A DNA stretch of 7,409 nt from Flavobacteriaceae bacterium (GTDB taxonomy: Bacteria; Bacteroidota; Bacteroidia; Flavobacteriales; Flavobacteriaceae). This document shows, piece by piece, positions 6,203 to 7,409 of the stretch (position 1 is its first letter; the number at the start of each line of letters is the position of its first letter). The notes beneath the pieces are model-generated. The model was not told where the DNA came from. It saw only the letters and a program-made list of their open reading frames with translations, and searched no databases. The stretch spans positions 1-7,409 of the forward strand of contig JABDLH010000156.1 of the NCBI GenBank assembly GCA_013003145.1. The letters are read 5' to 3'. The translations under genes were made by a program, and so were the position numbers.

Positions 6203-7409
6203 GCCAGGGTGTCTGCCGAGCAACTAGGTACAGAACCCATCAGCAAACTGCTGGTGAGACAGGCGGTCCCTGCCTCTATCGGGATCCTGGTGATGAGCCT
6301 GAATGTATTGGTAGATAGTATTTTTGTCGGGAACTGGATTGGCTCTATCGCCATAGCCGCGATCAACGTGGTTTTACCGGTTTCCTTTTTTATCGCTGCC
6401 CTCGGGATGTCTATCGGGATAGGGGGGAGCAGTATTCTTTCCCGCGCCCTTGGAGCCAACCGTAAAGAGAAGGCATTAAAAACCTTTGGGAACCAAATTA
6501 CCCTGACCCTGTTGGTCACCATAATCATGGTGATCCTGGGACTTTACTATATAGATTCCCTGATTCCTGCTTTTGGTGGCAAGGGAGATATTTTTGCCCC
6601 GGCCAAGATCTATTACACCATCGTCCTTTACGGGGTACCCTTCCTGGCGCTTTGTATGATGGGGAACACGGTGATCCGGGCCGAAGGTAAGCCCAAATTT
6701 GCCATGATCGCCATGATCATTCCCTCTGTGGGGAACCTGCTGATGGACTATATCTTTATCTATGTGCTGGACTGGGGTATGCACGGAGCAGCCTGGGCAA
6801 GTACCGGGAGTTACTTTTTGTGCTTTTCTTACGTTTTCTGGTTCTTTTTGTCCAAAAACTCCGAATTAAAGCTTCGTTTTCAGGATTTCGGACTGAATCT
6901 GCCCATTTTGCGCGAGATCTCTTCCTTGGGATTTGTGACGCTTTCACGGCAGGCTGACACCAGCGTGGTTTACCTGTTGATGAACAACATCCTTTTTGGA
7001 TTGGGCGGGGAAGCCATGGTAGCGGTCTATGCCATCATAGGGCGGATGCTGATGTTTGCCCTCTTTCCTGTTTTCGGGGTCACCCAAGGATTTTTGCCTA
7101 TCGCCAGCTTTAATTACGGGGCTGAAAAATGGGGCAGGGTACGGCTGAGTATCAGTACCGCTATTAAATATGCCGCAGCCCTGGCCACACTGGTCTTTAT
7201 TTTGCTGATGGTATTCCCGGCAGAGATAGCCGGACTCTTCCTAAGTGACCAACCTGGGATGAGTGCAGCAGACCTGGCCACTAACGCTTTTGTATTAGAA
7301 CATAGCCCGGCCGCTATGCGCTGGGTATTTGCCGCAACCCCCATTATCGCTATACAGCTTATCGGTGCCGCCTATTTCCAGGCTATCGGGAAAGCGAAAC
7401 CCGCCCTGT
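6200..7409 (+). CDS. MATE-family efflux transporter (MepA-like), 3' end missing
   Basis: An open frame of 403 codons runs off the right edge without a stop. The family normally has about 440-460 residues and 12 transmembrane helices, so roughly the last 10% is missing. It begins M-A-R-V-S-A-E-Q-L-G-T-E-P-I-S-K-L-L, then a helix with P24 and N35-V-L-V-D39-S-I-F-V-G44. D39 corresponds to the conserved first-helix acidic residue used for cation coupling. G178-N-L-L-M-D183 with Y-I-F-I, and the second-half motif T295-Q-G-F-L-P-I-A-S-F-N-Y-G-A308, are typical of MepA-like MATE proteins (PF01554). These export drugs, dyes or metabolites in exchange for Na+ or H+ across the inner membrane. The ATG at 6200 is the only start that leaves the N-terminus intact, and it overlaps the hemH stop, so the gene should be co-expressed with hemH. 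The substrate cannot be read from the sequence. Confidence 0.92.
   Translation, partial: MARVSAEQLGTEPISKLLVRQAVPASIGILVMSLNVLVDSIFVGNWIGSIAIAAINVVLPVSFFIAALGMSIGIGGSSILSRALGANRKEKALKTFGNQITLTLLVTIIMVILGLYYIDSLIPAFGGKGDIFAPAKIYYTIVLYGVPFLALCMMGNTVIRAEGKPKFAMIAMIIPSVGNLLMDYIFIYVLDWGMHGAAWASTGSYFLCFSYVFWFFLSKNSELKLRFQDFGLNLPILREISSLGFVTLSRQADTSVVYLLMNNILFGLGGEAMVAVYAIIGRMLMFALFPVFGVTQGFLPIASFNYGAEKWGRVRLSISTAIKYAAALATLVFILLMVFPAEIAGLFLSDQPGMSAADLATNAFVLEHSPAAMRWVFAATPIIAIQLIGAAYFQAIGKAKPAL

Noticed and set aside
6079..6528. Minus-strand open frame of 149 codons across the hemH/MATE junction, with further minus-strand frames at 6476-6947 and 7114-7344
   Set aside because: They are antisense to hemH and the MATE gene, both of which have clear family motifs; the translations look like shadow sequence.

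Overview
The window reads as a piece of a Bacteroidota chromosome, most likely from a Flavobacteriaceae-type marine or soil bacterium. The clues are A/T-rich start regions without Shine-Dalgarno sequences, a TAnnTTTG-type -7 element (TATTTTTG) before hemH, signal peptides ending in W-S-Q, a DUF1460 protein, and a very long TraB/GumN protein. This placement is an inference from gene content and signals, not from a database comparison. The coding is dense, and there is no sign of mobile DNA, CRISPR, tRNA or rRNA.

Left part (1-5021, minus strand): three genes read leftwards in the order mscS-like channel (5021-3951), giant TraB/GumN protein (3918-406) and DUF1460 amidase-like protein (377 to beyond the window edge). 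The gaps are only 32 and 28 bases, so they probably form one transcription unit. All three products belong to the cell envelope: an inner-membrane tension-gated channel, an exported multidomain protein with a putative metalloprotease-like head, and an exported NlpC/P60-like cysteine hydrolase family member.

Middle (5022-5168): a 147-base divergent intergenic region. It carries a good -7 promoter element for the rightward genes and a weaker candidate for the leftward ones.

Right part (5169-7409, plus strand): hemH (ferrochelatase, GTG start) is followed by a MATE-family multidrug/cation exporter. The hemH stop and the MATE start overlap in TGATG, so the two are very likely translationally coupled. 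HemH makes protoheme from protoporphyrin IX and iron. The coupled exporter could remove porphyrin, heme or an unrelated toxin, but the sequence does not show which. The MATE gene runs off the right edge.

The most unusual item is the 1170-residue TraB/GumN protein. After a canonical TraB head of about 260 residues it carries three consecutive segments that look like divergent copies of one alpha/beta module, then an alpha-helical HEAT-like stretch, then a C-terminal domain holding the only two cysteines of the mature protein (CX3C).
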